A DNA stretch of 64,000 bases, from contig KB309212.1 in NCBI GenBank assembly GCA_000328365.1, positions 69,113-133,112 of the forward strand. Reading direction: 5' to 3'. Under the pieces are notes generated by a model. It worked only from the letters and a program-made list of their open reading frames with translations. It was not told the origin of the DNA and ran no database searches. The position numbers and the translations under genes were made by a program. Positions 1 to 11,868 of this stretch are shown here, in pieces (position 1 is the first letter of the stretch; each line of letters starts with the position of its first letter). Origin of the DNA: Capitella teleta (Eukaryota > Annelida > Polychaeta > Capitellidae).

Positions 1-1160
1 ACATCATTCCTAGTTGAGGAGTAACACTTGTCTTTCTATTCCATCTTGATATTTTTTTTTTTTTTTGACAAGAAATACCATGAGCTCTTGTATTTAGCAC
101 AATTTATCGTAAGGTTTTTTTTTAGTGAAAAATCTTATTAAAATAATCACACTTGGGTATCAATACAACTTCTCTGAAAAATCAAATTCTACTATAAAAT
201 TGCTTCTCTGACCGCATTTTCTGTATGTCCACTACGGTCAAGATTAATGAAAAAAAAAATACATGTGTTCAATTAATATTGAAGCATCAGCATAGTTATG
301 AACATATTTTAAATAGTTTATTCATATAGGGAAAATATTAAAATAAACAGATGAATTAAGCAAAAAAGAGATAGTATTGGGGGGGTACCCTGTATAAAAA
401 AAAATAAAATCGTTCAAGTAACACGGTATCAAATATTAAAGATAATTCAATGCAAGTCAGGGGTAGATCCACTTTATCCTATATGAAATTATGATAGAGA
501 TCAAAGATGAACATTTTCACAATGACAGATGATACTACTTAGGTAGAATTCAGTAGACAAAATAATGAGATTTTGTGCAGGATCAGGCGTCCAATATCTC
601 TCTGTACTCAGCATTTTGATTGTGGGAAGCTAGAAATATTAGATGGAAAAAAAATACACCAAGAGTTTTTTTTAAGTGAAACACACACTGACCGTTTACG
701 CAGAGACCACTCATGTACAACTTCTATTTTTTTTCGAGTGATGTAAATAGATATTTCCGCGCTGAAGAATCTCTGGGGGGGAAAAAAATAAAATTTTTCT
801 TTTCAAAAAAAATAATAAATAAAAAAAAATGAAATGAATCAAAGCATAGGAATTTTTACTTCAATATTGAGAAGTTGATTCTGGACTTACCACCGGGAAA
901 ATAAGGTCGACTTGCTGAATAACAGACAGAGCCTGTTATAAATTCATAAGACCTTGGCCTGATATTCATAAGGAATGATAATCACAAATTTTAGAGAGTA
1001 AGGATACGACTATTACCGTATATGTAAGCCCAATTCTGGCTTCTGGTCTCTTATCTTAAGAAATACTGAGTAGTCAGTCAGGGTGTAGAGGAGGAGGGTG
1101 GTGAGCACAGAGTCTGAAATGTGAATATGTGAATGTAAAGGTATATCATCTAAAAAATTC

Positions 1161-1575
1161 TCTATATTTTTTTTTCAGTAATCTAATTTCTATATTTTTG
1201 AGTAATATTTTTTGAGTAATATAATTTCTATATTTTTGAGTATGGACGTACAACTTCTATTTCTTGAGTGATGTAAAATGACACATGTGAATGCACACTG
1301 ATGAAACACCACTTCAATGTAATGTATACCAGAAGACCTTTTCTCTATATTTTTTTTCAGTAATCTAATTTCTATATTTTTTGAGTAATATTTTTTGAGT
1401 AATATAATTTCTATATTTTTTGAGTATGGACGTACAACTTCTATTTCTTGAGTGATGTAAAATGACACATGTGAATGCACACTGATAAAACACCACTTCA
1501 ATGTAATGTATGCCAGAAGACCTTTTCTCTATATTTTTTTTTCAGTAATCTAATTTCTATATTTATAATTTCTAT
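1161..1575. repeat. tandem repeat, about 183-bp unit
   Basis: Two full units and a partial third. The units begin near 1161, 1344 and 1528 with the same stretch containing TCTATATTT and CAGTAATCTAATTTC, and each carries a block ending in GAGTGATGTAAAATGACACATG. A diverged fragment of the same block is visible near 705-750. The short frames found here are by-products of the repeat. Confidence 0.85.
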
Positions 1576-1726
1576 ATTTTTATATAATATGCTGGTATTG
1601 CATTGTAACCCGCAGCTTCATAGAGCACCAGCATAGGATGAATGACGTCGGCTAATTTGACGAACACGTCTGCTGCCGTGTGTTATTACATTATATGAGC
1701 ATCCCCTCGCTGCCCGCTGTCTGATT

Positions 1727-1770
1727 ATTATTATTATTATTCTGCGTTATTCTGATTATTATTATTATTA
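1727..1770. repeat. ATT/TTA microsatellite
   Basis: Two short runs of the ATT trinucleotide separated by a short TCTGCGTTATTCTG spacer. Simple sequence; no function proposed. Confidence 0.8.
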
Positions 1771-2194
1771 CCCTGTCTTTCTGCTCATTCAGGACGGAGA
1801 CCCGTGTCCCCTCAAAGTCGTCCACGGAGGCAGTGCGCGTCTGGTTAACAACAGGGCTAGGACCTCCTGCTCAACGCGCCTCCGTCCTGGTTGACTTCAG
1901 GTGCACCGCGTAGACGGCTCGACGCAGTGGTACAAGGCTGTCATCGCTCGTACAACGAAACCAGCCGTGTAAGCATCATCATTATAACGCTTGGGTAGAC
2001 AACATATTATGTATATAGTTATATAGATGCTAAGTTGTAAGATGAAATTGGATAGCTGTCTACATGGTATACTAGTCTAATTATATCCACATGTATTTCA
2101 CCGACACACACCTTCAATACTGCGACTTAGCCATTATTCATGACCATGTAAACGTTAACGTTTTATTTTAATCAAAAAAAGGCATCCCGTGTGG

Positions 2195-2352
2195 GTGAAT
2201 CGCGCCTGTTTGCCCAGGTGAGGCCATCGATTTTTTTCTTAGTATTTTTCCCTGTCTAGGCTGCTTGTGCTGTGTGAATCGCGCCTGTTTGCCCAGGTGA
2301 GGCCATCGATTTTTTTCTTAGTATTTTTCCCTGTCTAGACTGCTTGTGCTGT
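2195..2352. repeat. 79-bp tandem duplication
   Basis: Two adjacent, nearly identical 79-bp copies beginning at 2195 and 2274 (both start GTGAATCGCGCCTG and end in CTGCTTGTGCTGT), differing at about one base. This is a recent local duplication in the host flank. Confidence 0.9.
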
Positions 2353-5167
2353 GTGCATAAGTGTGATGTTGATACGGATTTTTTTTTTAAAAATGTGAAC
2401 CTCTAAATTTATCTCAAGGAGTTGTCGTAAAACTCGGTTGGAATAAAAATGTGTAAACTTATTCTAATTATTGTCGTCATACTTGAAAAATATTCGGGAT
2501 CATGAGATCCTCTATGTGTTTATTTGGGAGAGTAAAGTGGTTTCTCCATCATCATGCATTTTAAGATTTACAGCCACTTTTACGTGTTGTATTGTAACGT
2601 CGGGGTGACGTCATTTTGTGGTCATTCTGACGTTAAACTGTTAAATGCAGAGAGGACCCAAACGTGGTCTGATTGTATCTACTGATGCTAAAGATCAACA
2701 CAAGTTTAAAAAAAAGAAAAAGAAAAGAAAATGTAGGCCTTGGTTCGAGCACAGGATACACAGAGTGAGCCAAAAGTGCTCTATCTACTCTATGCTAAAA
2801 AGCTAGAAAATACCTTTTATTGGGGGTGCTAAAATGTAACAATTATTCCAAAAATAACTACCCAGCTATGGAATTACTATGTTATTCTGCGCCCATTTAT
2901 GCCAAAAAAATCAGGTAAAACGTGAATTTGAATATAAGGAAGGAATATTTAAATACGAGTGGTGTGGGATCGCGAAGAGAGCAAATTCAGATGAACCCCC
3001 TTGAACAAGCATTAACAAATACCACGTGTTCTGACTAATATCCTTTAATACTTATTTCAACACGTTACATGTGAAAGTTTTGTCAATTGCAGTTTCCCTT
3101 TGAACCACAAACAGCGCTTTATTCTCATCACTTTCTTTCAAACTTTCTCTGGAAGAATAATTCCTATGAACTGAAGTGTGTCTCATGAATTTACTAAGTT
3201 TGTACATTTCTAAAAGGAGGTTTAATTGAAAGTGTACACTGTAACCATAAAGGTGAAGTTGGGGGGAAAAATTACATGTATGTCTGCATGTACATATCTA
3301 TGCGGGATATTAGTAAGATGAATATCGGTTAAAACCGGTTCGGTAAAACGGGTTTAAACCGGTAAAAAATGAACGAGGTATTATGTGGAGCTTTGCACAG
3401 ACGCTGATTGAGCGATACCTCCAGATAAGGAGACATCAAGTTGAAAGCAGCGCAGCGGACAAGCGATGAATACAGAGCACCAGATCAATGCGACAGACAC
3501 TAAGCATTCTGCATTGCACAAATGCGTCGGTTGTTCATTACGTAATAGGGAAACGCAATCAACTGCGAGGTGTTGTGTGCACGCTCTCCGCCTCCACGAA
3601 TTGCCTGGCGTAATACGCTGGTCAAATAACCCGTATCGTGATAGCCACCACACACAACAATGTATCGACACACAGCACCCGTCGCAAGTAATCTGAATAT
3701 CACTTAGTGTCGATAACGGCCACCACGTGCCGCCTCCGCAGCTGTAATAAAACAGTGCGTGCCGCAGACGCTGTGTGTGTGCGCGTAGAGTCACTCATAA
3801 TTAAGCATCGGAATGATAAGACCCTGGAGGAATCAGGGCGGTGATAATATTGAAGGGGCCGCGAAAGAGAAAGGGAACTCGTGACTCCATAAATCGGATC
3901 TATTTTACCGAAATGACGCCAGCTGGCATCAAGCGAGTGGTTACATTGTTAACACGTGTCGTAGAATTAGGGCAGCGAGCGTCGGTGCTCTAAGAGCGCC
4001 GCCTGCATACATACGCTTGAGCCAAAGCAGAAGCAATAAATCGTTCATAGCGAGTGCTGTTCTCATGCATCCCGTGCGTGTTGCGTGTGCGTGCCGCGGT
4101 TACATTTAAAGCCGCCGCGGGGTTTCAGACTCAGAAACATTGTGTTATGCTTCCTCAGCGTTCGATAAAATGCCAGCGCATCAGTGACGCGGAGTGCAGT
4201 GGCTCATTGAATTATGCAGCAGGGCAGTGTCCTCGGTGCTGCTGCTGCTGCTACTGCATGCGGGTCGGTCGCATCGGGCGTGCTTGGCCGGCGCCGCTGT
4301 TATCGCTTGCTTTACGAGAAGCACGTCGCTCACAATGGCTCTTCTCTGGTGCGAGGTTTACAGTAGGCGCGGTCCCCCCCCCCCCCAGTGACCTCCGCAT
4401 AACATTCCGCCATCCAAATAAACGCTCTCGTTTGAACCGTAGCTGACTAACATAACCCGCGTACAACGAGCGGCGGTAGCCACGCAGTTATCAAAACGGT
4501 GCAGGTATCAAGTGACTCGCATGCCTCGTGCTTGGAGGGTGGGCGAGGGCAGTTACAAGAAGTCAATCCACTATAAATATGTTAGTGAAGCGAGGCAGTC
4601 GACCGTAGATCAAGGCGACTGAAACAGATTTAATAAGACACTGTTGCTATAATCACGTGATCAGCAGATCAACGCTGATTGGATGTTGAGTAGAGCACAA
4701 CGGTGTTACAGTGCACATAAATTATACTAGTAATTTATAGGACGACGCTTCCCAGCCTGTTTGAAAGCGGCTCACAAGGCGGGAGGCACGGCCAGGGAAG
4801 AGTGGCGGCCAGTTTGCGGCGCCGCGGGCCAAGCCGACGACCCAACAGTCAGAATGAACCGCCTTAACAACCCCCCCCCCCTCCCCACCGATAAATTCTC
4901 AGCGAAACCTGTCGGTCAGAGGTCACGGCAGAGGTCATGTGTGTACATGGCAAGTGGTCGACGCATGCGTAGCATATTATCAGATCAGAGCGATGATCTC
5001 GGAGTGGTTGTACAGAGTGTTGAGGGGAAGCGGCGCGCGATGAAGACGCCACGATTGAGCAGGTGTTACACCACAATGAAGGAGAGCCACGACAGCTGAG
5101 TCATGCACACACGCCAAAAGATCGCAACGCAGACAAAAAATCGAAAGCCAGGTAGAACAATCACGCA

Positions 5168-5200
5168 CGCAACACACACACACACACACACGCACACAGT
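5168..5200. repeat. CA dinucleotide microsatellite
   Basis: About a dozen CA units with one CG interruption near the end, typical of animal nuclear DNA. It supports reading the left flank as host rather than viral sequence. Confidence 0.8.
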
Positions 5201-6280
5201 CAGCGGTCTGAGCGGACATGCGAGCCGCGTTATCTACTAATAGATTCCTCAGCAGAGACACCCAAGGCCGTTATGAACTACACGGTGGCCCGTAAGTGGT
5301 GCGAGATACACTGACCGCAGGATGCACCAACGAAGGAGGTGTAAATCGACGACAACAAAGCTGTTCATAACAACGCAAGTGAATGACAAACAAAACAAAC
5401 TGCCGTCACCCGTAATTACACTTAATTGGAGCAGCACAAGCGAACAACTAAAATCAATGAATATTTTGCCTTGTTGCAAACGGGAATCAATGACAGAGCG
5501 CACAGCTGAATGAAGTGCTGCAGACGACGAGGCTCATTTGCATTATTCATGTACGATCAGCAAACGCGATTCCTTAGAGGACGATCGATCGAAACCAATG
5601 CCGCATATTGACATATCAGTGCATTTAGGTAATAAGTGCAACACACACTGCCTCGTTTCCAATGTTCAGACAGATGAGATAATCGATCTGTGAGATGATC
5701 AGCCTTCCTTGCCACGTTACGCCAACATCGCGTCGTGAACCCAAACCGTCATTTAAAGACGACCGATGACCAATCGCAGGACGCCCATTGCGTCGCACAA
5801 CAATCGGCTACGCACACACACAAACAAAATGATATTTAAGGACTAACTATATAATATCATGGCCTCATGAGTATGGGAGACAAAACAGACTGAAGGTTAA
5901 GAGTTTCGAAAGGAAAAAAGGGAAAGACTTACACTGAAGAAACACGGTTTAGCACGACGATCATGACGGTAATCCACAAGAAATGCTATGATGAAGTCCA
6001 TGTTTCATCTCGATAGTAATCCAATAAAGAGCACGGAAATCGCACATTTGCATTCGAAGCGCACTAACCAAAAGCCTGAAGCAACACTGAACGGAGTTAA
6101 GCGAGACGAGACGAGTGCTTTTTACGCGCTGTGCATGTCTACCTTGTGTGCGTAACGGGGTCACTCAGTCTGCCAGTGAGCAGCAGCTACAGGCAGAGAG
6201 CGAGCGCTGTGCTTGGTGAGCATTGGGGAGGGGGGTCTGGCGCTGCGGTGCCACTTGTTCCCTGGTCATATACATGTATA

Positions 6281-6360
6281 TACAGTGAAACCCCACTAAC
6301 TCGAACTTGAAGGACCAGCGAAAACACTTCGTTTTCGACGAATCAGGGTTTTCGAATTCT
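6281..6360 (+). mobile_element. pogo/Tigger-like transposon end
   Basis: A TA dinucleotide followed by CAGTGAAACCCCACTAACTC and a TCGAA-containing stretch resembles the terminal inverted repeats of pogo/Tigger-type DNA transposons, which begin CAGT and insert at TA. No matching opposite end was found in the window, so this is a partial or solo end. It lies about 220 bp from the end of the first viral gene, close to the apparent host/virus boundary. The match is by general family pattern only. Confidence 0.5.
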
Positions 6361-6363
6361 CAA

Positions 6364-6448
6364 CATTTTGGTAACGTTATGATCTATGCGATCATTTGGT
6401 AACGTTATGATATATGCGATCATTTGGTAACGTTATGATCTATGCGAT
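6364..6448. repeat. 28-bp tandem repeat, three units
   Basis: Three copies of a 28-29-bp unit containing GGTAACGTTATGATCTATGC, starting at 6364, 6393 and 6421. It sits directly between the transposon-like end and the first viral gene. Confidence 0.9.
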
Positions 6449-6500
6449 GATGTTATAATAGCGTATTGATCTCAAATTACCGTTCTTGTGTTTATTTTTT

Positions 6501-9500
6501 TCATCTGAAATAGTCATGCGCGAGATTCGTTTCATTCATCTTCCGCATTTTCATCAAGTGTCGCGGGTATACCGTTTGCATATCTTCATCTCGGTAAAAG
6601 TCTTCTATTCCCTTATCCACATTTGTGCTTCGTGTGTTTTCGGCCTGATCGGTGCGAGAGCTTCCGACCAGCAGGGCCGCCATGCTAGCCGAGATGGGCA
6701 ATGCTAGTCGATCACTTTGAGGATGACTGAATGTTCCCAAATCCATGAAGGCTTTACCCTTGATTGTGGAACCTTGCGCGTGGTGAAACGTATAGGCAGA
6801 ATGGGTCATGAGAGGACATGGTAGAGCAACCGTGGCTGTGCTCTCGGGCGTGTAGAATCGATGGTTCATGTAAAGCCGGTTTTTATCATCTCCAAAGCCG
6901 AACGGTACGGGGTTTCCCCGGAGCATTTTAGCAACGATTCCGCTACCTCGGGGTCCGCCGCGTTCGATGAAAGGACGGGGAAATTGCACAGACTCACCTT
7001 CGGCGACGAGAAACATCTGATGGTACGCGTTGCGGGTCGGTGTGGCCAGGTTCATTTGATTCTCCCTCATCATGTAAGCGAGGTGAGGCGAGTCTGAAAA
7101 GAGTTCGTTCCACCTCATCCCTCTTTTCATTTGCATCGGTTGCGTGGAGAACACGAGCACCGAATTTATCTGCACCACGACCGAAGTTCGACATAAGAGA
7201 TCCGGTTTCCACGTCCGCAGAGCCCAGTAACACATCATGGTTTCGCTTTTCATGTAATTTTTCTGATCGGTGCGTTGTTCACCGCCGTATTCCCTGGGGG
7301 AAAATTTCGTGTCGTATACGGACGGGACGCGCAGACGCAACGTCTCCCTTTCACCCTCCAAACAGTGGTGGTTGGCATTCCCGATAACAAGCAAAGGTGT
7401 GTCACCGCTGTTGAGACTCGCCAAGAACACGGCGCTCGAAGCCTCCCAGCGTAGCTGCAAATAAAAAGGACTGCGGTAAACGTAAAGATCGAGTTTAGTT
7501 TCCGAGCCGAATTTCTTGTGTCTCAATACCACGCCGCCCAATTGCCCCAAGAGAGTCTGTAAGAGATCCGGGTTTGTCAGATGATTATGCGTCGACTCGG
7601 TAGTCGATTTTGTCAATGTAACATCATCATCATCATCATCATCCTTCTCCTTCTTCAATGGTGCTGATTTCAGGTTTAAGTCTGACTTTGACTTTGATGA
7701 CGATGACGATGACGACGACGACGACGACGAGCTGGTGATGCTCGATGTCAACGCCAAGGCTTCTTTTGTCTGTTTGGTGTACGAGTCGAGAAGTTCCAAA
7801 TCTTCCTTTTCATCACCCTCATCAAGAACAACACCGTTGAGTTTCTTGGTCAACCAAGCTTCGCATTTCTGGTTCTCGGTTTTCGGATCGAACGGGTTAT
7901 AAACATGATAATCATCGGTCACTTGATCCATGTACCAACGACGAAATTCGGCCAGGGCTTCCAATAACAACAAACATTTAAATTGCGCGGGTACAGCGGC
8001 GCCATTAAAAATGGGATCTCCCAGTAAACTCGCCAAGGTACACTGAGCGCCACGCATAATCACTTTGGTGCTGAGACCGAGATCAACGACGGGTCTGTCA
8101 GCTATAAAGATACGTTGTCGTTCAAAGGCCAAATGCACTTCCAGCGCGGTGGTACGTCGTCGCAGAGAATCGAGTATCTTCTCCCTGTCGTTTGCGGCAA
8201 CGGCCTCGGTGTCGGGTACTGCGTAAATTGTTGCCATGTCAGCCATGGGATCGTAAACAAAAGGGGCCGTGTGATCCACTGCATGCGCTGCCGTGAAAGT
8301 GGTCCGAGCGTAAGATTTTCCATCCCCTAAAGCTTTTTCGATTTCCTTCACATAGAGACGATGTGTCGCGTGTTCCTCTCTAGACAATACCAAAGCAGCA
8401 GGGACTTTGAGGTAAATTTTGGAAAGGACCTCGTTGGGGGTGTTGGCGTTGGACTTGACGTTGGCCGGGCTGGGATTTTCGTCGTGCTCGTCATCGTCGT
8501 CGTGGTCAATATCGTTGTTGTTGTCGTCGTCGTTGTCAATTTCTCTCTTTCGTTTCCTCTTGGTCTTGGTTCCGCGATCACTTTCCATTTTTCTTTTACC
8601 TCCGCTCATACTGTCTTTGATTCGATTCTGTTCTTCGCGAAACCTGTCTATATTCCGACCCTGTCCTTCCATGTATTCGTCACCTGTCATTACGTGATTC
8701 CCATCAACATCCAATTTTGGAAGAAGATGATCTTCTGCTTCATCAGCAGCAGCAGGATAATAATGATGATCATGATGATCATCATAATCATCATCATCAT
8801 CATAAATGAGCGAAGGATTTTCGATTTTATTTTCCACTGTTGCATCGTGTCGCATATTTTCTTCTTCATGTTGTCGGGGCCTTCTCATTCGGTTTTTAAA
8901 CCCTTTCTTTTCCATTTCCGCTAGACATTTTGTTATTCTGAGATCGTGTTCTGGGGCGTAGGGAAAGGTTTTCTGTTCATGGGAGTTTATTTCAGTCTTC
9001 TCTTTTTTGTCAAAACGAGGATCACAGGAGAGAATCTGACGAGTTTTCACCGCACTACTACCGCAGATGTAGGTAGCTCCGCGCTGATAAAGCGGGAGTT
9101 TCTTTAACCACAATCGTTCGCGGTTTTTCTGCGCTTCTGCAACTGTGAGGGTAGAGAGACCTTTTTCTTCTTCTAATTCTCCGACTTCTCTTCCTCCTCT
9201 TCGTTGACCCCTATCAAGCGCGATGAGGTTACTTGAGACAAAAACGTAATCGGAAACGGGTATTTCTTTACCACCCCGTTCTTGAATCAAACGATTGAAT
9301 TCGTTGACGTTTTTATGCATGAGATATAACCTCGGCCCTTTAGGGCAGTGGCCCGGATCACCCGTGTGTTGGGGGAAATCTTCGCGGAATCTCAGCGTGG
9401 AAGTGTATATGGGATCCAGGGTAAGGTTGGCTTCCAAGACGGTGCAAACCAAGCGATGCAAGATTCCCTCCACGCTGTCCAGTTTGTCTTTTCCTCGCCG

Positions 9501-10895
9501 GAAATAGGCGCTGGCAAAGATCAGGGTGTTTTCCTTGTCGTGCATGAGCATGGGTGAACGAATGAGACTCAAAGCAGAAACACTCGCTTGCACTGCACTG
9601 CACTGAGCCAAGCTGCCACTGGTGAAATAAACGCAAGGTCGTATGTGGTGATAAGGCGGGTTGTAGATCGCGCATATGAGACGTTGGTGTATGATTTGAA
9701 TCATTTTCATGAAGGCCGGGGTCTTTCCATCCTCTTCGCTCATGATCACGGGATGTAAGGCGATAAGAGGAGGTAACTCCAGTTCCTTTTTCATCCCGCG
9801 TCCTAATGACGCCACCCAAATACAATATCTCTTGTACTGTTCCTGGGAAGTGATCAGTGCCAACATCCTCTTACGTCTTTGACGGGTGACGCTCGTTTCC
9901 CCAACTTCCACGGCAATCAACTCTTTTGAGAGTTTCTTTTCGCATTCTTCTTTTTCTTTTCTTTTTTGTGGTAAGAGAAGACGCTGACTCCTTTCCACCC
10001 AGTCAAAAGTGATTTGATTTTCGTCACAATTTCGAAATAGATAACCCCCTTTTTCAAAAAAGTCCTGTCGTAAACGAGCAAGCACAGTGCAAATGAGGGG
10101 ATGAATTCTTCTCAAAACCACGACGGTAAACTGTCGTGTTCTGATTCGCATTGCCGCAGGATCGCCACAGCACAGGAGAGTCTCTTCCGCATATCGAACG
10201 TACTCTGCTTGCAATTCTGCATCGTTCGCGATGTCGTTGTAAATCTTTCTCGTGGTTGCATTGGCGTAACCCAGGTTTAAGAACTTGTGCCACGTGTTGT
10301 AGTTTTTCTGATACGCCGAACCGTTGGGGAAGGCACCTCTGTCGAATTCGGTAACGTATTGCTGAGTTACCTTTCTCACCGGACCCGTGATGCACATATC
10401 AGCATTCTTGCGGTGGTAATTGCGCGCTGAAAAAGTCTTTCCACTTCCCGCCACGCCGACGGTGCCCACGTTTATAATGGGAAAGACTTCGGTGAGGGCG
10501 AAATTCTCTGGGAGATCGCTCTCCTCGATTTCATTTGTGTCTAACCAGCGGATCAGAAAGCGTGTGATATCACCCTGAACGTCCTCCCGACTAGATTTGT
10601 AGTGGTGTTTCTCAATGAACGCGTCCAAGATCTGATACATTCTGTGATCGGTCACTGTGTAATTGATGGACCGCCGTCGGGCTTCGGAAAGCAAAGTAGC
10701 GTCATTATCCTGTTTCTCTACCGCGGACTCTAATACTTTTCTTTTTTCATTTCTTTTTTCTTCTTCTCCTCCTGTTGTTGTTGTTGTTGATGGTATATTC
10801 TCCAACCCATAATTTTCTTCATCATCAACATCATGATCCATAGTCATCAACAAGGCGTCTAGAAACCCGTCATCTTGATCATCAAACGGATCCAT
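6501..10895 (-). CDS. SF1 DNA helicase, herpesvirus UL5-like helicase-primase subunit
   Basis: A 1464-residue protein with a Walker A motif GVAGSGKTFS at about residues 147-156. Near the C terminus, HHAQGSTIKG (about 1371) and LLVGSSRTDQ (about 1408) match SF1 motifs V and VI of the Pif1/RecD/UL5 group. In herpesviruses this protein unwinds DNA at the fork as a complex with the primase (here at about 39.6-41.8 kb) in the nucleus. The chain is longer than typical UL5 (about 880 residues). The extra length lies in the middle, with acidic and basic low-complexity stretches and Ser and Asp runs coded by trinucleotide repeats around residues 700-800 and 1050-1090. The start MDPFDDQDDG is the first ATG after an A/T-rich spacer. 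Its 3' end marks the left edge of the viral block. Function is fairly secure; orthology to UL5 rather than another SF1 helicase is inferred from the company it keeps. Confidence 0.85.
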   Translation of the reverse strand: MDPFDDQDDGFLDALLMTMDHDVDDEENYGLENIPSTTTTTGGEEEKRNEKRKVLESAVEKQDNDATLLSEARRRSINYTVTDHRMYQILDAFIEKHHYKSSREDVQGDITRFLIRWLDTNEIEESDLPENFALTEVFPIINVGTVGVAGSGKTFSARNYHRKNADMCITGPVRKVTQQYVTEFDRGAFPNGSAYQKNYNTWHKFLNLGYANATTRKIYNDIANDAELQAEYVRYAEETLLCCGDPAAMRIRTRQFTVVVLRRIHPLICTVLARLRQDFFEKGGYLFRNCDENQITFDWVERSQRLLLPQKRKEKEECEKKLSKELIAVEVGETSVTRQRRKRMLALITSQEQYKRYCIWVASLGRGMKKELELPPLIALHPVIMSEEDGKTPAFMKMIQIIHQRLICAIYNPPYHHIRPCVYFTSGSLAQCSAVQASVSALSLIRSPMLMHDKENTLIFASAYFRRGKDKLDSVEGILHRLVCTVLEANLTLDPIYTSTLRFREDFPQHTGDPGHCPKGPRLYLMHKNVNEFNRLIQERGGKEIPVSDYVFVSSNLIALDRGQRRGGREVGELEEEKGLSTLTVAEAQKNRERLWLKKLPLYQRGATYICGSSAVKTRQILSCDPRFDKKEKTEINSHEQKTFPYAPEHDLRITKCLAEMEKKGFKNRMRRPRQHEEENMRHDATVENKIENPSLIYDDDDDYDDHHDHHYYPAAADEAEDHLLPKLDVDGNHVMTGDEYMEGQGRNIDRFREEQNRIKDSMSGGKRKMESDRGTKTKRKRKREIDNDDDNNNDIDHDDDDEHDENPSPANVKSNANTPNEVLSKIYLKVPAALVLSREEHATHRLYVKEIEKALGDGKSYARTTFTAAHAVDHTAPFVYDPMADMATIYAVPDTEAVAANDREKILDSLRRRTTALEVHLAFERQRIFIADRPVVDLGLSTKVIMRGAQCTLASLLGDPIFNGAAVPAQFKCLLLLEALAEFRRWYMDQVTDDYHVYNPFDPKTENQKCEAWLTKKLNGVVLDEGDEKEDLELLDSYTKQTKEALALTSSITSSSSSSSSSSSSSKSKSDLNLKSAPLKKEKDDDDDDDVTLTKSTTESTHNHLTNPDLLQTLLGQLGGVVLRHKKFGSETKLDLYVYRSPFYLQLRWEASSAVFLASLNSGDTPLLVIGNANHHCLEGERETLRLRVPSVYDTKFSPREYGGEQRTDQKNYMKSETMMCYWALRTWKPDLLCRTSVVVQINSVLVFSTQPMQMKRGMRWNELFSDSPHLAYMMRENQMNLATPTRNAYHQMFLVAEGESVQFPRPFIERGGPRGSGIVAKMLRGNPVPFGFGDDKNRLYMNHRFYTPESTATVALPCPLMTHSAYTFHHAQGSTIKGKAFMDLGTFSHPQSDRLALPISASMAALLVGSSRTDQAENTRSTNVDKGIEDFYRDEDMQTVYPRHLMKMRKMNETNLAHDYFR

Positions 10896-11118
10896 TATTT
10901 TTTTTCTTTATAAAAAAAAAGGGTTTTAAAATATTAAAAACGTTTTTTTTAAAAAAAACCAAGAAAAACACCCCAGGAGTACCACCGAGTGAAGTTATTA
11001 AGGTCCTCTTTATGGAGGATTTCACTTTATATATATATTTTTTTTTTTAATTCTTACGAGTAACTCTTGAAGTAATTGTAAGCTGATGAAGGTCCTCTTT
11101 TTATAATATATGAAAGGT
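10896..11118. other. A/T-rich spacer with short hairpins
   Basis: Spacer between two leftward genes. It holds a T8A8 palindrome (about 10943-10958) and two copies of AAGGTCCTCTTTAT-like sequence (about 11010 and 11089), the first able to fold with the following GGAGG. It presumably contains the helicase promoter and the 3' signals of the next gene. Confidence 0.4.
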
Positions 11119-11868
11119 TCAATGTTTTTTTAATTTGTACCGAGAAAGTTCGTCTAAACAAAACTTGCGTACATATTGGACAAAATTCTTTCTTACGATG
11201 GACACAGGCTTCTTGTGTGAGACATACCCTCCACCTCCGTGGAGCCGCTTTGCCATCATCCTCTCCCTCTCCTTTAATGTTTTCGCAGTTTCTTCTTTTT
11301 CTTCGTCTTGGTCGCCATCTCCTTCACCGTCGTCTCCGTGATAGAGATAAACTCCGGGGAATTTTTCAACAATGCGCGGTGATGATTTCTCTACACAAAG
11401 TGGGGTGCGTTTCAATCCGACCAGAATTTCCTTACGGCGCTCGTGAACTTCAACACTTCCTATCAGAAGCACCTTGGGATGCGTGCTGAGGATTTCGCGC
11501 ATGTTATTTTCGCGCTCCTCTTCATAGCGGTAGAGGTTGAAAAAGTTATCGCTAAAATTTTCATCATCGTGGTGACACAAACAGATGGCGTCAAAATAGG
11601 GCGTGAGTTCTGCCACGATCTTGGTTTTTGCGAGACGAATGTCTCTTGGCGCTGTCGACGCGGTTAAACTGGGTTCTACATCGATGGTGAAAACTGTTGA
11701 AGACTTTGTGTTACGATTGCGTTGGCGACTGCGGCGGCGCCTGCGGCGACTTTGGACGTTGCTGTTGTAGTGATATTCACTCTCGCAAATGAAATGGGGA
11801 TATTGGAAGGTGGGCGGCGCGGTCTGCAATAAAACGGTCCGCACGTTATTGTTCCGTATGGTTGACAT
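11119..11868 (-). CDS. unknown protein with arginine-rich segment
   Basis: A 249-residue protein not recognised as any family. It has an Arg/Ser-rich segment near residues 40-55 (RRRRRRSRQR) that could serve in nuclear import or nucleic-acid binding, and an acidic stretch near residues 178-192. The C terminus is basic. It reads leftward, upstream of the helicase gene and divergent from the large coiled-coil gene that starts at 12135. Its length, an ATG start and the absence of a competing frame support it as a real gene. Confidence 0.7.
   Translation of the reverse strand: MSTIRNNNVRTVLLQTAPPTFQYPHFICESEYHYNSNVQSRRRRRRSRQRNRNTKSSTVFTIDVEPSLTASTAPRDIRLAKTKIVAELTPYFDAICLCHHDDENFSDNFFNLYRYEEERENNMREILSTHPKVLLIGSVEVHERRKEILVGLKRTPLCVEKSSPRIVEKFPGVYLYHGDDGEGDGDQDEEKEETAKTLKERERMMAKRLHGGGGYVSHKKPVSIVRKNFVQYVRKFCLDELSRYKLKKH

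Larger units (their letters stand above)
1..6480. other. host flank without recognisable genes
   Basis: No reading frame here looks like a gene: the frames are short, overlap on both strands and have no recognisable domains. The left half is AT-rich with tandem repeats (about 1161-1575 and 2195-2352) and an ATT/TTA microsatellite near 1727-1770. The part from about 3400 to 6200 is richer in CpG and holds a C-run near 4375-4386 and a CA microsatellite near 5172-5200. A transposon-end-like sequence and a 28-bp tandem repeat lie at the right end, next to the first viral gene. Base use and the lack of long frames contrast sharply with the densely coding DNA that begins near 6500, which is why it is read as host DNA. 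Confidence 0.7.

Noticed and set aside
1190-1501. 103-codon frame in the left flank
   Set aside because: Produced by the 183-bp tandem repeat; its peptide simply repeats with the DNA.
3381-5513. Several frames of 60-140 codons on both strands in the CpG-richer host stretch
   Set aside because: They overlap one another on both strands, lack domains or splice context, and show no gene-like composition.
8361-8924. 187-codon frame on the plus strand with Val/Ile runs
   Set aside because: Antisense of Asp-rich repeat sequence in the helicase gene; hydrophobic runs are the complement of acidic codons.
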